Shown: positions 1-7,437 of the stretch, one piece after another | How the letters are laid out: each line of letters begins with the position of its first letter | How positions within the stretch are numbered: the stretch's first letter is position 1 | Assembly: GCA_902783305.1 (NCBI GenBank) | Contig: CACZQU010000114.1 | Span: 1-14,978, forward strand | DNA: 14,978 nt | Direction of reading: 5' to 3' | Source: an uncultured Lachnospiraceae bacterium | GTDB lineage: Bacteria; Bacillota; Clostridia; Lachnospirales; Lachnospiraceae | Made by a program: the position numbers and the translations under genes | Notes under the pieces: model-generated | Told to the model about the DNA's origin: nothing | Database searches by the model: none | The model's input: only the letters and a program-made list of their open reading frames with translations

Positions 1-1
1 C

Positions 2-835
2 AATCTGCTGATCGTCATGGGCATGGGCGCCCTGTGCTCGGTCTTCCCGCTGATCGCCGGGTATATCTATGCGAGATTTATCGGAAAACGTGTGACGGCA
101 GACGATGAAGCTTCCAAGGGTGAAGTGACCAAGACGTATGAGGAGCTGGTTGCGGAATACGGCACTCTTCCCAGTGGATGGAGCTCTCTTGCGCCGATCA
201 TCGTCCCGATTATCCTGATGGCATTGTCCTCGGTCGCTTCCATGGCTCATATGACAGGCTTTCTGGCCAACCTGATCACCTTCCTGGGAACCCCGATCAT
301 CGCCCTGGCGGTCGGTACGGTCTTTGCCACCATTCAGCTTTCGGGTGCCGGCAAGATGGATCAGTTTTACAAGATCTGCAACGACACTCTGATGACCGTC
401 GGCCCGATCCTTTTTGTGACGGCGGCAGGCGGTGTCCTTGGCAAAGTGATTTCCGCTTCGGACATGGTCAATTATATTTCTTCCCATGCGTCTGTGCTCA
501 GCGCGATGGGGATCTTCTTCCCCTTCCTGCTTTCTGCCATCCTGAAATCCGCTCAGGGCTCTTCTACGGTTGCGTTGACGACGACAGCCGGTATTGTCGC
601 TCCTCTGCTTGAGGTGCTGGGCTTTACGACCCCGATTCAGGTGACACTGGTCTGCATGGCTATCGGTGCAGGGGCCATGACCGTTTCTCATGCGAATGAC
701 TCCTTCTTCTGGGTAGTCACGAATTTCGGTGCCATGACTCCCGAAGAGGGGTACAAGACCCAGACGTTGAATACTCTGGTCATCGGCGTTGCGGCGATTA
801 TCGAGATTGCGCTTTTGAGCTTGATTTTCCACTGA
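2..835 (+). CDS. GntP-family gluconate/glycerate:H+ symporter, C-terminal part (partial at window start)
   Basis: The reading frame is open to the left edge, so the gene starts upstream; the last 277 residues are visible. The protein is very hydrophobic, with successive membrane segments (for example ALCSVFPLIAGYIYA, IIVPIILMALSSVASM, IIALAVGTVFATIQL, PILFVTAAGGVL, LVIGVAAIIEIALLSLIF). One charged cytoplasmic loop separates the first two visible helices. The late HANDSFFWVV motif and the upstream SAQGSSTVALTTTAGI segment are typical of the GntP family, inner-membrane proton symporters for gluconate and related sugar acids, normally about 430-450 residues long. The next gene is a glycerate 2-kinase, so glycerate or a sugar acid that yields it is the likely substrate. 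That is inferred from context; the substrate cannot be read from the sequence. TGA stop at 833-835. Confidence 0.87.
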   Translation, partial: NLLIVMGMGALCSVFPLIAGYIYARFIGKRVTADDEASKGEVTKTYEELVAEYGTLPSGWSSLAPIIVPIILMALSSVASMAHMTGFLANLITFLGTPIIALAVGTVFATIQLSGAGKMDQFYKICNDTLMTVGPILFVTAAGGVLGKVISASDMVNYISSHASVLSAMGIFFPFLLSAILKSAQGSSTVALTTTAGIVAPLLEVLGFTTPIQVTLVCMAIGAGAMTVSHANDSFFWVVTNFGAMTPEEGYKTQTLNTLVIGVAAIIEIALLSLIFH

Positions 836-851
836 ATCCGAAATCGATGAA

Positions 852-890
852 AAAAGTACCTGATATCCGGAAGGGATATCAGGTGCTTTT
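852..890 (+). terminator. Intrinsic terminator/attenuator between permease and glycerate kinase
   Basis: A perfect 11-bp stem ACCTGATATCC / GGATATCAGGT (858-868 with 874-884) closes a 5-nt loop. It is flanked by an A-tract on the 5' side and GCTTTTG on the 3' side, so the pairing extends to about 852/890. It lies 17 nt after the permease stop and 30 nt before the glycerate kinase start. It could end the permease transcript or only reduce read-through into the kinase. Confidence 0.75.
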
Positions 891-920
891 GCGGGTAACG
901 GTATGAGAGGAGCACAGATT

Positions 921-2162
921 ATGAACAGGGAATTAAGGAAAGACGCGGATACCATCGTAAAAGCCAGCCTGCATGCGGTGCTGCCGGATGAGGCTGTGGC
1001 GAGGGCGCTTAAGGATTTTCATCCGGGCACAGGGCGGACGATCCTGGTTTCGGCCGGAAAGGCGGCATGGCAGATGGCCAGTGCCGCGGTGAAAACCCTC
1101 GGGAGCGTAGACGCCGGTATTGTCGTGACAAAGTATGATCATGTGATGGGAGAAATCCCCGGCGTGGAGTGCTGTGAAGCGGGACATCCGGTTCCGGATG
1201 AAAACAGCTTCCGCTCTACGGCCAGAGCTTTGGAGCTGGTCAGAGACCTGACGGAGCAGGATACGGTTCTGTTTCTGCTCTCCGGCGGAGGCAGCGCTCT
1301 TTTTGAACAGCCTCTGGTATCAGGGGATGAGCTTCAGGACATTACCAGGCAGCTTCTGGCCAGCGGCGCAGACATCGTGGAGATGAATACGATCCGTAAG
1401 CGTCTCAGCTGTGTCAAGGGCGGCCGGTTTGCCCTCGCCTGCGCGCCGGCAAAGGTGTTCAGTATCGTGCTAAGCGATATTCTGGGGGATCCTCTGGACA
1501 TGATCGCCAGCGGTCCCGCTTACCCGGATGCTTCGACCTGCCTGCAGGCGCAGGCGATTGCAGAGAAATATTCGCTGAAGCTGTCCGGGAAGGCAAAGGA
1601 GCTTCTGGCACAGGAGACGCCCAAGACTCTGGACAATGTGACGACACAGATCACCGGGAGTGTACGCGAGCTGTGTGCCGCGGCAGCGGCGAAATGCCGT
1701 GAGCTGGGATATGAGCCAGTCCTTCTGACGGATCAGCTTTGCTGTGAGGCCAGGGAAGCGGGGAGCTTTCTGGGGACGATTATCCGGACCCATGACGGAG
1801 AAGGCAGGTCTTATGCTTATATTGCCGGCGGCGAAACGGTGGTTCATCTTACCGGGAGTGGTCTGGGCGGACGCAACCAGGAGCTGGCTCTGGCGGCGGC
1901 TCCGGCGATCGACGGGATCCGGGGCGCTGCTGTCTTTTCGGTCGGCAGTGACGGAACGGACGGGCCTACGGACGCAGCCGGAGGCTATGTCGACGGGGAA
2001 AGCGCGAAGGCTCTGGCGGACAAGGGACTGGATGTCGCGAAGGTACTGAAGGACAATGACGCGTATCATGCGCTTAAGTCGGTGGATGGTCTGGTGATGA
2101 CCGGGCCTACCGGTACAAATGTCAATGATGTGGCAGTGGCGCTGCTTAAGCAGGGCTTCTGA
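921..2162 (+). CDS. Glycerate 2-kinase, type-2 (GckA/TtuD, DUF4147-MOFRL) family
   Basis: This 413-residue protein is the usual size for MOFRL-family D-glycerate 2-kinases, which phosphorylate D-glycerate to 2-phosphoglycerate and feed lower glycolysis. The N-terminal DUF4147-type domain carries SAGKAAWQM (44-52), AGHPVPDENS (87-96), the glycine-rich SGGGSALF (121-128), NTIRKRLSCVKGGRFA (156-171) and SDILGDPLDMIASGP (185-199). The C-terminal MOFRL domain carries IAGGETVV and GLGGRNQELAL (about 301-330), SVGSDGTDGPTDAAGG (from 340) and GPTGTNVND near the end. An in-frame ATG exists at 903, but the ATG at 921 is preceded at the right distance by GAGAGGAG (904-911), so 921 is the likely start. 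It sits 85 nt after a GntP permease, which supports a joint uptake and phosphorylation role. No promoter of its own is obvious in the gap. Confidence 0.92.
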   Translation: MNRELRKDADTIVKASLHAVLPDEAVARALKDFHPGTGRTILVSAGKAAWQMASAAVKTLGSVDAGIVVTKYDHVMGEIPGVECCEAGHPVPDENSFRSTARALELVRDLTEQDTVLFLLSGGGSALFEQPLVSGDELQDITRQLLASGADIVEMNTIRKRLSCVKGGRFALACAPAKVFSIVLSDILGDPLDMIASGPAYPDASTCLQAQAIAEKYSLKLSGKAKELLAQETPKTLDNVTTQITGSVRELCAAAAAKCRELGYEPVLLTDQLCCEAREAGSFLGTIIRTHDGEGRSYAYIAGGETVVHLTGSGLGGRNQELALAAAPAIDGIRGAAVFSVGSDGTDGPTDAAGGYVDGESAKALADKGLDVAKVLKDNDAYHALKSVDGLVMTGPTGTNVNDVAVALLKQGF

Positions 2163-2180
2163 TCCCATTCCAAACGTCTT

Positions 2181-2220
2181 AAGACGAAGTAGTGGAACAA
2201 AACCATCACTTCGTCTTTTT
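2181..2220 (+). terminator. Intrinsic terminator after glycerate kinase
   Basis: AAGACGAAGT (2181-2190) pairs perfectly with ACTTCGTCTT (2208-2217). The stem continues inward through a 2x2 internal loop to TGG/CCA around an AACAAAA loop and is followed by a T-run. The 12-bp palindrome CGTCTTAAGACG (2175-2186) shares its right half with the terminator's 5' arm. Confidence 0.85.
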
Positions 2221-2238
2221 CTTTGCCAAAAATAATGG

Positions 2239-2267
2239 TTGCGTTCCATCTCTTTTTGCACTAGAAT
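2239..2267 (+). promoter_or_regulatory. Probable sigma-A promoter for the UPF0371 gene
   Basis: A -10 box TAGAAT (2262-2267, 5/6 match) lies exactly 17 bp downstream of a weak -35 TTGCGT (2239-2244, 3/6 match). It falls between the preceding terminator and the start at 2318, where a new transcription unit is expected. Confidence 0.5.
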
Positions 2268-2317
2268 CATGGTATTCAGCCTGAAGAATGAGGTAAGTGT
2301 TTGCAGAGGAGAGTCGA

Positions 2318-3790
2318 ATGAAAATCGGATTTGACAATGAAAAATACCTGAAAACCCAGTCGGAGCATATACGGGAGCGTATAGGCAAGTTTGGGAATAA
2401 GCTGTATCTGGAATTCGGAGGAAAGCTGTTTGACGATTTTCATGCTTCCCGCGTGCTTCCCGGGTTTGAACCGGACAGCAAGCTGCGTATGCTGATGCAG
2501 CTTTCCGATCAGGCGGAAATTGTGATTGTGATCAGCGCTTCAGACATCGACAAAAACAAGATGAGGGCAGACCTGGGCATTACCTATGAGGAGGATGCTC
2601 TGAGGCTGATTGAAGCCTTTACGACCAGGGGCTTTTTTGTGGGAAGCGTATGCATTACCCGTTATGTCGGCCAGGAGGGGGCAGATACCTTTAAAGCCTT
2701 CCTGGAGAAGAAGGGAATCCGGGTATTTCTTCACTATCCGATAAACGGATATCCCAACAATACGTCCTTGATTGTCAGCGACGAGGGATATGGCCGGAAT
2801 GAATACATTGAGACCTCCAGACCCCTTGTTGTCGTGACGGCGCCCGGTCCCGGCAGCGGCAAAATGGCGACCTGTCTTTCTCAGCTTTACCATGAATACA
2901 AGCGGGGGATCGAGGCGGGTTATGCGAAATTTGAAACCTTTCCCATCTGGAATATCCCGCTGAAGCATCCGGTCAATCTGGCTTACGAGGCGGCGACAGC
3001 GGATCTGAACGATGTGAATATGATCGATCCCTTCCACCTGGAGGCATATGGGGTTACCACAGTGAATTACAACCGGGACGTGGAGATTTTTCCGGTCCTG
3101 CAGGCAATATTTGAAAAGATTACCGGCTCCTGCCCTTATAAATCTCCTACGGATATGGGGGTCAATATGGCGGGAAGCTGCATCATCGACGATGAGGTCT
3201 GCCAGGAGGCCTCCCGTCAGGAGATCATCCGCCGGTATTATAAAAGCATGGCTGCCCTGGTTTCCGGAAGCGGCCGGGAGGAGGAGGTCTATAAGCTGGA
3301 GCTTTTGATGAAGCAGGCTCATGTCGTGAAGGAGGACCGGAAGGTCGTCCCCATCGCCCTGGAGAGAGAAGCCGAGACCGGTGCCGCTGCTGCTGCGATG
3401 GAGCTTTGCAACGGGAAAATCGTCACGGGGAAAACGTCGGATCTGCTGGGACCCTCCTCTGCGCTGCTGCTGAACGCGCTCAAGGAGCTTGCGGGAATTG
3501 ATCATAAGATTCATGTGATTTCTCCCGATGCGCTTCGGCCGATCCAGGAGCTGAAAACCTGCTATCTGGGAAGCAAAAATCCAAGACTGCACATGGATGA
3601 AACCATGATCGCCCTGTCGGTCAGCGCCGCGTCCAATTCCCAGGCCCGTCTGGCGCTCGGACAGCTGCCGAAGCTTCGGGGAAGTCAGGCGCATACCTCT
3701 GCGATGCTTTCGGATGTTGACATCCAGAGCTTTCGCAAGCTGGGCATTGACCTGACCTGTGAACCTAAATATGAGAGAAGGACAATCTGA
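2318..3790 (+). CDS. UPF0371 / DUF1846 family protein
   Basis: This 490-residue protein begins MKIGFDNEKYLKTQSEHIRE and continues with KLYLEFGGKLFDDFHASRVL and PGFEPDSKLRML, the characteristic N-terminus of the UPF0371 (DUF1846) family found widely in Firmicutes. Homologues have solved structures, but to my knowledge no assigned biochemical role, and I do not propose one. The segment VVVTAPGPGSGKMATCLSQL (starting near residue 170) resembles a glycine-rich nucleotide-binding loop (GPGSGKMAT), which hints at ATP/GTP or cofactor binding; this is inference only. No signal peptide or membrane helix is seen, so it is probably cytoplasmic. An upstream in-frame GTG at 2297 is possible, but the ATG at 2318 has AGAGGAGAG just before it and gives the conserved family N-terminus. 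The acyl-ACP thioesterase follows 44 nt later and may be co-transcribed. Confidence 0.9.
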   Translation: MKIGFDNEKYLKTQSEHIRERIGKFGNKLYLEFGGKLFDDFHASRVLPGFEPDSKLRMLMQLSDQAEIVIVISASDIDKNKMRADLGITYEEDALRLIEAFTTRGFFVGSVCITRYVGQEGADTFKAFLEKKGIRVFLHYPINGYPNNTSLIVSDEGYGRNEYIETSRPLVVVTAPGPGSGKMATCLSQLYHEYKRGIEAGYAKFETFPIWNIPLKHPVNLAYEAATADLNDVNMIDPFHLEAYGVTTVNYNRDVEIFPVLQAIFEKITGSCPYKSPTDMGVNMAGSCIIDDEVCQEASRQEIIRRYYKSMAALVSGSGREEEVYKLELLMKQAHVVKEDRKVVPIALEREAETGAAAAAMELCNGKIVTGKTSDLLGPSSALLLNALKELAGIDHKIHVISPDALRPIQELKTCYLGSKNPRLHMDETMIALSVSAASNSQARLALGQLPKLRGSQAHTSAMLSDVDIQSFRKLGIDLTCEPKYERRTI

Positions 3791-3834
3791 GCATCTGTCG
3801 GAAAACCGACTGTGCCAGAACGGAGAAGGAAAAC

Positions 3835-4569
3835 ATGAGTTATTCTTTTGCAAGCCGGGTCCGTTACAGTGAAATCGGACCGGACACAGAGCTGACACTT
3901 CCGGCTCTTTTAAACTATTATCAGGACTGCACCACCTTTCAGTCCGCAAGCATCGGCCATGATATTTACGAGCTGGAGAGCCGCCACCGCGCCTGGGTGC
4001 TGAATTCCTGGCAGGTGGAGGTCACCCGTTATCCGAGGGTGGGAGAGGAGATCATCATCACGACGATCCCTTATGATCTTCACGGATTTCTCGGGCTGAG
4101 AAATTTTGTCATGGAAACCGCGCAGGGGGAAAGGCTGTCCTGGGCCAATTCCATATGGTCAAACCTGAGCACCCTTACGGGATATCCGGAACGACTGAAT
4201 GAAGAGGATCTGTCCGGCTATGTGCTGGACGAAAAGCTGGATATGGATTACCAGCCGCGCAAGATCGCCATTCCCGAGGGCTGGGAAGCCTTCCCCTCCT
4301 TCGCGATTCAGCGGCATCATCTGGATACCCACAGACATGTCAACAACTGCCAGTACGTCCGCATGGCAGAGGATTATCTTCCGGATGACTGCAAGGTGCG
4401 CAGGCTACGCGTGGAATATAAGAAACAGGCCTTGCTGGGGAATGTCTTCTATCCGTTGATCCATAAGGAGGAGGGAGGAACGATGGTAATCTTCAACACG
4501 GCAGAAGCGAAGCCAGGGGACAGGCCGGATCCTTATGCTGTGGTGGAAACGTGGTGGGAAATACCGTAA
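3835..4569 (+). CDS. Acyl-[acyl-carrier-protein] thioesterase (FatA/FatB-type, double hotdog)
   Basis: This 244-residue protein fits the bacterial branch of PF01643, which hydrolyses acyl-ACP to free fatty acid and ACP in the cytosol. The first hotdog half starts YSEIGPDTELTLPALLNYYQ (11-30) followed by DCTTFQS, with the central-helix region and then WVLNSWQVEVTRYPRVGEEI (54-73). The second half carries LDTHRHVNNCQYVRMAEDYL (163-182). The D/H/N-rich motif HVNN (168-171) corresponds to the conserved catalytic or substrate-lining region of these enzymes. The ATG at 3835 is preceded by GGAGAAGGA with a short spacer. The gene follows the UPF0371 gene by 44 nt, the gap holding only a small GTCGG-AAAA-CCGAC hairpin (3797-3810), so the two probably share a transcript. 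Chain-length preference cannot be read from the sequence. Confidence 0.88.
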   Translation: MSYSFASRVRYSEIGPDTELTLPALLNYYQDCTTFQSASIGHDIYELESRHRAWVLNSWQVEVTRYPRVGEEIIITTIPYDLHGFLGLRNFVMETAQGERLSWANSIWSNLSTLTGYPERLNEEDLSGYVLDEKLDMDYQPRKIAIPEGWEAFPSFAIQRHHLDTHRHVNNCQYVRMAEDYLPDDCKVRRLRVEYKKQALLGNVFYPLIHKEEGGTMVIFNTAEAKPGDRPDPYAVVETWWEIP

Positions 4570-4576
4570 AGCATTT

Positions 4577-4628
4577 ATGACTCCAGAATCCGGGGAGTGC
4601 GAAGCACGGAACAAGCCGCAGGAGTCAT
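4577..4628 (+). repeat. Inverted repeat enclosing the ftsH leader repeat; weak terminator-like hairpin
   Basis: ATGACTCC (4577-4584) and GGAGTCAT (4621-4628) are perfect 8-bp inverted arms, and the right arm is followed by TTTG. Inside the loop, GTGC-GAA-GCAC (4597-4607) forms a perfect mini-hairpin. It could act as a leaky terminator after the thioesterase or as part of the ftsH 5' leader. Confidence 0.5.
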
Positions 4629-4644
4629 TTTGCACTGCAATCAT
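4585..4644 (+). repeat. Intergenic repeat copy 1 (ftsH leader)
   Basis: Positions 4591-4644 match the reverse complement of 14637-14690 at 45 of 54 positions without gaps. Similarity continues to about 4585. Shared blocks are CGGGGAG-YGC-GAA-GCR-CG and CAGGAGTCATTTTGCAC, ending in AATCAT. Two of the differences (T/C and A/G) are paired with each other in the mini-hairpin stem and preserve pairing. It lies 68 nt upstream of the ftsH start. Confidence 0.8.
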
Positions 4645-4712
4645 TTATACCTGAGCAGTGCCGTCATTTTCATTTGTTAAGGGTTACGCGAGCAGGAAAG
4701 AAAGGATTTTCG

Positions 4713-7250
4713 ATGGATAATTACAATAAAAACTTCCGGGGAGAGGGTCCGGAGGGTCCGGGAGGAGGCGGTTCGGGACAGGGTCCCGGAAAAAACCGGT
4801 TTTCCGTCCTGGCATTCCTTGTCTGCCTTCTGGTAACCATGTCTTTATTCAGCATGTTTACCAGCAACTCAAGGGATGAGTCCGCAGAGATCACTTATGA
4901 TAAGTTTATCGAGATGGTGGAGGAAGGACAGGTCCGTTCTGTCACTTTGCAGACGGAGGTTCTGACGATTGTACCGAAGAGAGGATCCTCCTCCACTAGC
5001 TCGGTGACGTATTACACCAACCAGCTGGAGGATGAGAATGCTCTGACGAAAAGGCTGGAGGGGAAGGACATTATTTTCAAGTCCGAGCCTCCGGATGCCA
5101 TGCGGGAAGTGGTCGCAACGATAGTCAGCGTGCTGCTTCCGACGCTCCTGATGTTTGGCCTTCTGATGCTCCTGATGAGACGGATGGGCGGATCCGCCGG
5201 CGGCATCATGGGGATCGGCAAAAGCCGCGCGAGAAATTATGTGACCCGGGAAACGGGGATTACCTTTAAGGATGTGGCCGGAGAAGAGGAAGCGAAGGAA
5301 TCTCTGCAGGAGGTTGTGGACTTCCTTCACAATCCGGGAAAATATTCGTCAATCGGGGCGAAGCTGCCCAAGGGAGCTCTTCTGGTAGGACCTCCCGGTA
5401 CCGGAAAGACCCTCCTGGCCAAGGCGGTTGCCGGAGAGGCGCATGTTCCGTTCTTTTCCCTTTCGGGCTCCGAGTTCGTCGAGATGTTTGTCGGAGTCGG
5501 CGCGTCCCGGGTCAGGGATCTGTTTGAAGAAGCGAGAAAGAATTCTCCCTGTATTGTCTTCATCGATGAGATCGATGCTATTGGAAAGAGCAGGGATTCC
5601 CGTTTCGGCGGAGGAAATGATGAAAGGGAACAGACGCTGAACCAGCTTCTGGCGGAGATGGACGGCTTCGACCCTTCCAAGGGGCTGTTGATCCTCGCGG
5701 CGACAAACCGTCCGGAGGTTCTGGATCCTGCTCTCTTAAGGCCGGGACGCTTTGACCGCCGGGTCATCGTGGACAGGCCGGATCTGAAGGGCCGGATTGA
5801 CATTCTGAAGGTTCACGCCAAAAATGTGGCTTTGGACGAAACGGTGGATTTCGAAGCGATCGCCCTTGCCACCTCCGGGGCAGTGGGCTCGGATCTGGCG
5901 AACATGGTAAACGAGGCGGCGATCCTGGCGGTCAAAAACGGGCGTACCGCCGTGTCTCAGAAGGATCTTTATGAATCCGTAGAGGTTGTTCTCGTCGGCA
6001 AGGAAAAGAAAGACCGGATCCTGAGCAAAGAAGAACGGCGGATCGTATCCTACCACGAGGTGGGACATGCCCTGGTCAGCGCGCTGCAAAAGGACGCGGA
6101 GCCGGTACAGAAGATCACGATCGTGCCAAGGACGATGGGAGCTCTGGGTTATGTCATGCAGGTGCCGGAGGAGGAAAAATATCTCAACACCCAGGCTGAG
6201 CTGGAAGCCATGCTGGTGGGACTTCTGGCAGGACGCGCGGCAGAGGAGCTTGTATTTGACACGGTGACTACCGGGGCGGCGAATGATATCGAAAAGGCAA
6301 CCAAGATCGCCCGTGCTATGGTGACGCAGTATGGAATGTCGAAGAAATTCGGGCTGATGGGACTGGCCACCGTGGAGGATCAGTATCTGAACGGAAGAGC
6401 AGTGCTCAACTGCGGCGACAACACGGCGACAGAGATTGACCATGAGGTCATGATGCTGCTCCAGAAATCGTATGAAGAATCCAGACGACTGCTTTCCGGT
6501 CACAGAGAGGCACTGAACAAGATTTCAGAGTATCTGATCCGGAAAGAGACCATTACCGGCAAGGAATTCATGAAAATCTTCCGGGCAGTGGAGAAGGGGC
6601 TGGATATTCCGGAGAATCTGGATGATCTGCCGTCCTGGACACAGGAGAGCGGCAAGACTTCGGAAGCGAAACGGATCGGAGAAAAGAGCGCGTTAAATGC
6701 ACCCGAAGAAAAGACGGGCGCGGGAAAGGAAGTATCTGCTGCTTCTGAAGGGGAGCAGGAGGCGGAAAAGAGCGCGTTGAATGCTCCTTCAGAAAATCCG
6801 GAGGAGGAAGCGGCAGAGGCTGAGGCTCTTTCAGAGAAGCCGGAGGAGGAAGCGGCAGAGGCTGAGGCACCTTCAGAGAAGCTGGCGGAGGCTGAAGCTC
6901 CTGCGCCGAAGTCCGAGGGGGGAACGACAGAGACTGAGGTTCCTTCAGAGGAGCCGGCGGAGACAACGACGGAGGCGGAAACGACGGAAAAGGATCCGGT
7001 TAGGGAGACAGACAGTCCTGAACCGGAGGACGACGAACCGGCATTCGACCCGTCAGTAACCTTCGGAAAGATCTGGATTGAAACGGATGACAGTGATATG
7101 CCATTTGATCCGGATATGGAGGAGGGAGAGGAAGTTTCCCAGGATCAGAAGGGGATTGTCGAGGATACAGCCAATGCCTTTAATGCCGTTTCCGAAACCT
7201 TTGACGCGTTTATCGATTCAATTTCGGAAGAGCCCCAGGACAGACCCTGA
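4713..7250 (+). CDS. ftsH: ATP-dependent zinc metalloprotease FtsH with extended acidic tail
   Basis: This membrane-anchored AAA+ protease degrades misfolded membrane proteins and short-lived regulators. Its 845 residues contain a Gly-rich N-terminus, TM1 (about 30-52), an extracytoplasmic domain, TM2 (about 133-156), Walker A GPPGTGKT (226-233), pore loop MFVGVGAS, Walker B FIDEID with D285/E286, and the second region of homology [20 protein letters not shown]. The zinc motif HEVGH (448-452) varies from the common HEAGH but keeps both His and the Glu; the third ligand is probably D525 in [10 protein letters not shown]. The folded protease ends near residue 640. About 205 further residues form an acidic Glu/Ala/Pro/Ser/Thr-rich tail with tandem repeats, making it much longer than the usual 600-680 residues. 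The ATG at 4713 follows GAAAGAAAGGA with a good spacer, in preference to a TTG at 4674. No clear promoter is visible immediately upstream. Confidence 0.97.
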   Translation: MDNYNKNFRGEGPEGPGGGGSGQGPGKNRFSVLAFLVCLLVTMSLFSMFTSNSRDESAEITYDKFIEMVEEGQVRSVTLQTEVLTIVPKRGSSSTSSVTYYTNQLEDENALTKRLEGKDIIFKSEPPDAMREVVATIVSVLLPTLLMFGLLMLLMRRMGGSAGGIMGIGKSRARNYVTRETGITFKDVAGEEEAKESLQEVVDFLHNPGKYSSIGAKLPKGALLVGPPGTGKTLLAKAVAGEAHVPFFSLSGSEFVEMFVGVGASRVRDLFEEARKNSPCIVFIDEIDAIGKSRDSRFGGGNDEREQTLNQLLAEMDGFDPSKGLLILAATNRPEVLDPALLRPGRFDRRVIVDRPDLKGRIDILKVHAKNVALDETVDFEAIALATSGAVGSDLANMVNEAAILAVKNGRTAVSQKDLYESVEVVLVGKEKKDRILSKEERRIVSYHEVGHALVSALQKDAEPVQKITIVPRTMGALGYVMQVPEEEKYLNTQAELEAMLVGLLAGRAAEELVFDTVTTGAANDIEKATKIARAMVTQYGMSKKFGLMGLATVEDQYLNGRAVLNCGDNTATEIDHEVMMLLQKSYEESRRLLSGHREALNKISEYLIRKETITGKEFMKIFRAVEKGLDIPENLDDLPSWTQESGKTSEAKRIGEKSALNAPEEKTGAGKEVSAASEGEQEAEKSALNAPSENPEEEAAEAEALSEKPEEEAAEAEAPSEKLAEAEAPAPKSEGGTTETEVPSEEPAETTTEAETTEKDPVRETDSPEPEDDEPAFDPSVTFGKIWIETDDSDMPFDPDMEEGEEVSQDQKGIVEDTANAFNAVSETFDAFIDSISEEPQDRP
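6686..6987 (+). repeat. Low-complexity tandem repeats encoding the FtsH acidic tail
   Basis: A 29-bp block starting CCGGAGGAGGAAGC occurs at 6798-6826 and again, identical, at 6840-6868, a period of 42 bp or 14 codons ([17 protein letters not shown] unit). A degenerate third unit follows ([12 protein letters not shown]). Further upstream, the [16 protein letters not shown] block occurs twice, near 6680 and 6767. The reading frame stays intact throughout. Confidence 0.8.
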
Positions 7251-7263
7251 GAATCGGATTACG

Positions 7264-7287
7264 GTTACGGTTCAGCCGAACAGTAAC
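7264..7287. repeat. Hairpin repeat GTTACGGTTC-AGCC-GAACAGTAAC
   Basis: Arms at 7264-7273 and 7278-7287 pair at 9 of 10 positions around AGCC, 13 nt after the ftsH stop. No T-run follows, so it is a poor intrinsic terminator. The arm sequence matches the terminal inverted repeats of the 9361-9553 element (GTTACTATTCAG). Confidence 0.6.
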
Positions 7288-7304
7288 TGACTGCGGTACT
7301 GTAA

Positions 7305-7335
7305 GGAGCTGTGCAGGTGATTTTTGCAGAGCTCC
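7305..7335 (+). other. Imperfect hairpin in the ftsH-uvrC spacer
   Basis: GGAGCT (7305-7310) pairs with AGCTCC (7330-7335), with TGCA/TGCA pairing further in (7312-7315 with 7325-7328). TTTTT precedes the right arm, so it is not a standard terminator. Role unknown. Confidence 0.4.
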
Positions 7336-7339
7336 TGAA

Positions 7340-7364
7340 CGAATCAATGCAGGCATTGCATTCG
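7340..7364. other. Near-perfect palindrome upstream of a possible uvrC promoter
   Basis: CGAATCAATGC (7340-7350) and GCATTGCATTCG (7353-7364) are complementary except for one bulged base, with an AG loop. It lies immediately upstream of the candidate extended -10 at 7367-7375, where an operator or activator site could sit. No known box (for example LexA) is recognisable. Confidence 0.4.
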
Positions 7365-7366
7365 TC

Positions 7367-7375
7367 TGCTATACA
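7367..7375 (+). promoter_or_regulatory. Possible extended -10 element for uvrC
   Basis: TGC-TATACA reads as an extended -10 (TGn plus 4/6 match). No convincing -35 is found 16-18 bp upstream. It would give a leader of about 55-60 nt for uvrC. Weak call. Confidence 0.3.
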
Positions 7376-7390
7376 TGCGGCGAAATACAC

Positions 7391-7417
7391 AGAACCGGGA
7401 ACCAGCTTCCCGGTTCT
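7391..7417 (+). terminator. Strong hairpin in the uvrC leader (attenuator-like)
   Basis: AGAACCGGGAA (7391-7401) pairs perfectly with TTCCCGGTTCT (7407-7417) around CCAGC, followed by TCTTAC. The stem is strong but the T-tract is interrupted. It ends 20 nt before the uvrC start, just upstream of the ribosome-binding site, so it may limit read-through from ftsH or affect translation. Confidence 0.5.
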
Positions 7418-7437
7418 TCTTACGATGGGGGAAAAGT

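Noticed and set aside
2540..3949. Long minus-strand open frame opposite the UPF0371 gene
   Set aside because: No ribosome-binding site or recognisable motifs; the opposite strand carries a clear family protein. It is an antisense artefact of codon bias.
4630..4658. Promoter for ftsH using TTGCAC as -35 or TTATAC as -10
   Set aside because: No partner box at 16-18 bp for either hexamer; the TTGCAC belongs to the repeat. ftsH may be read from upstream.
6798..6868. CRISPR-like direct repeats
   Set aside because: Only two exact 29-bp units at a 42-bp period inside an intact ftsH reading frame; spacers are near-identical and coding. Protein tandem repeat, not CRISPR.
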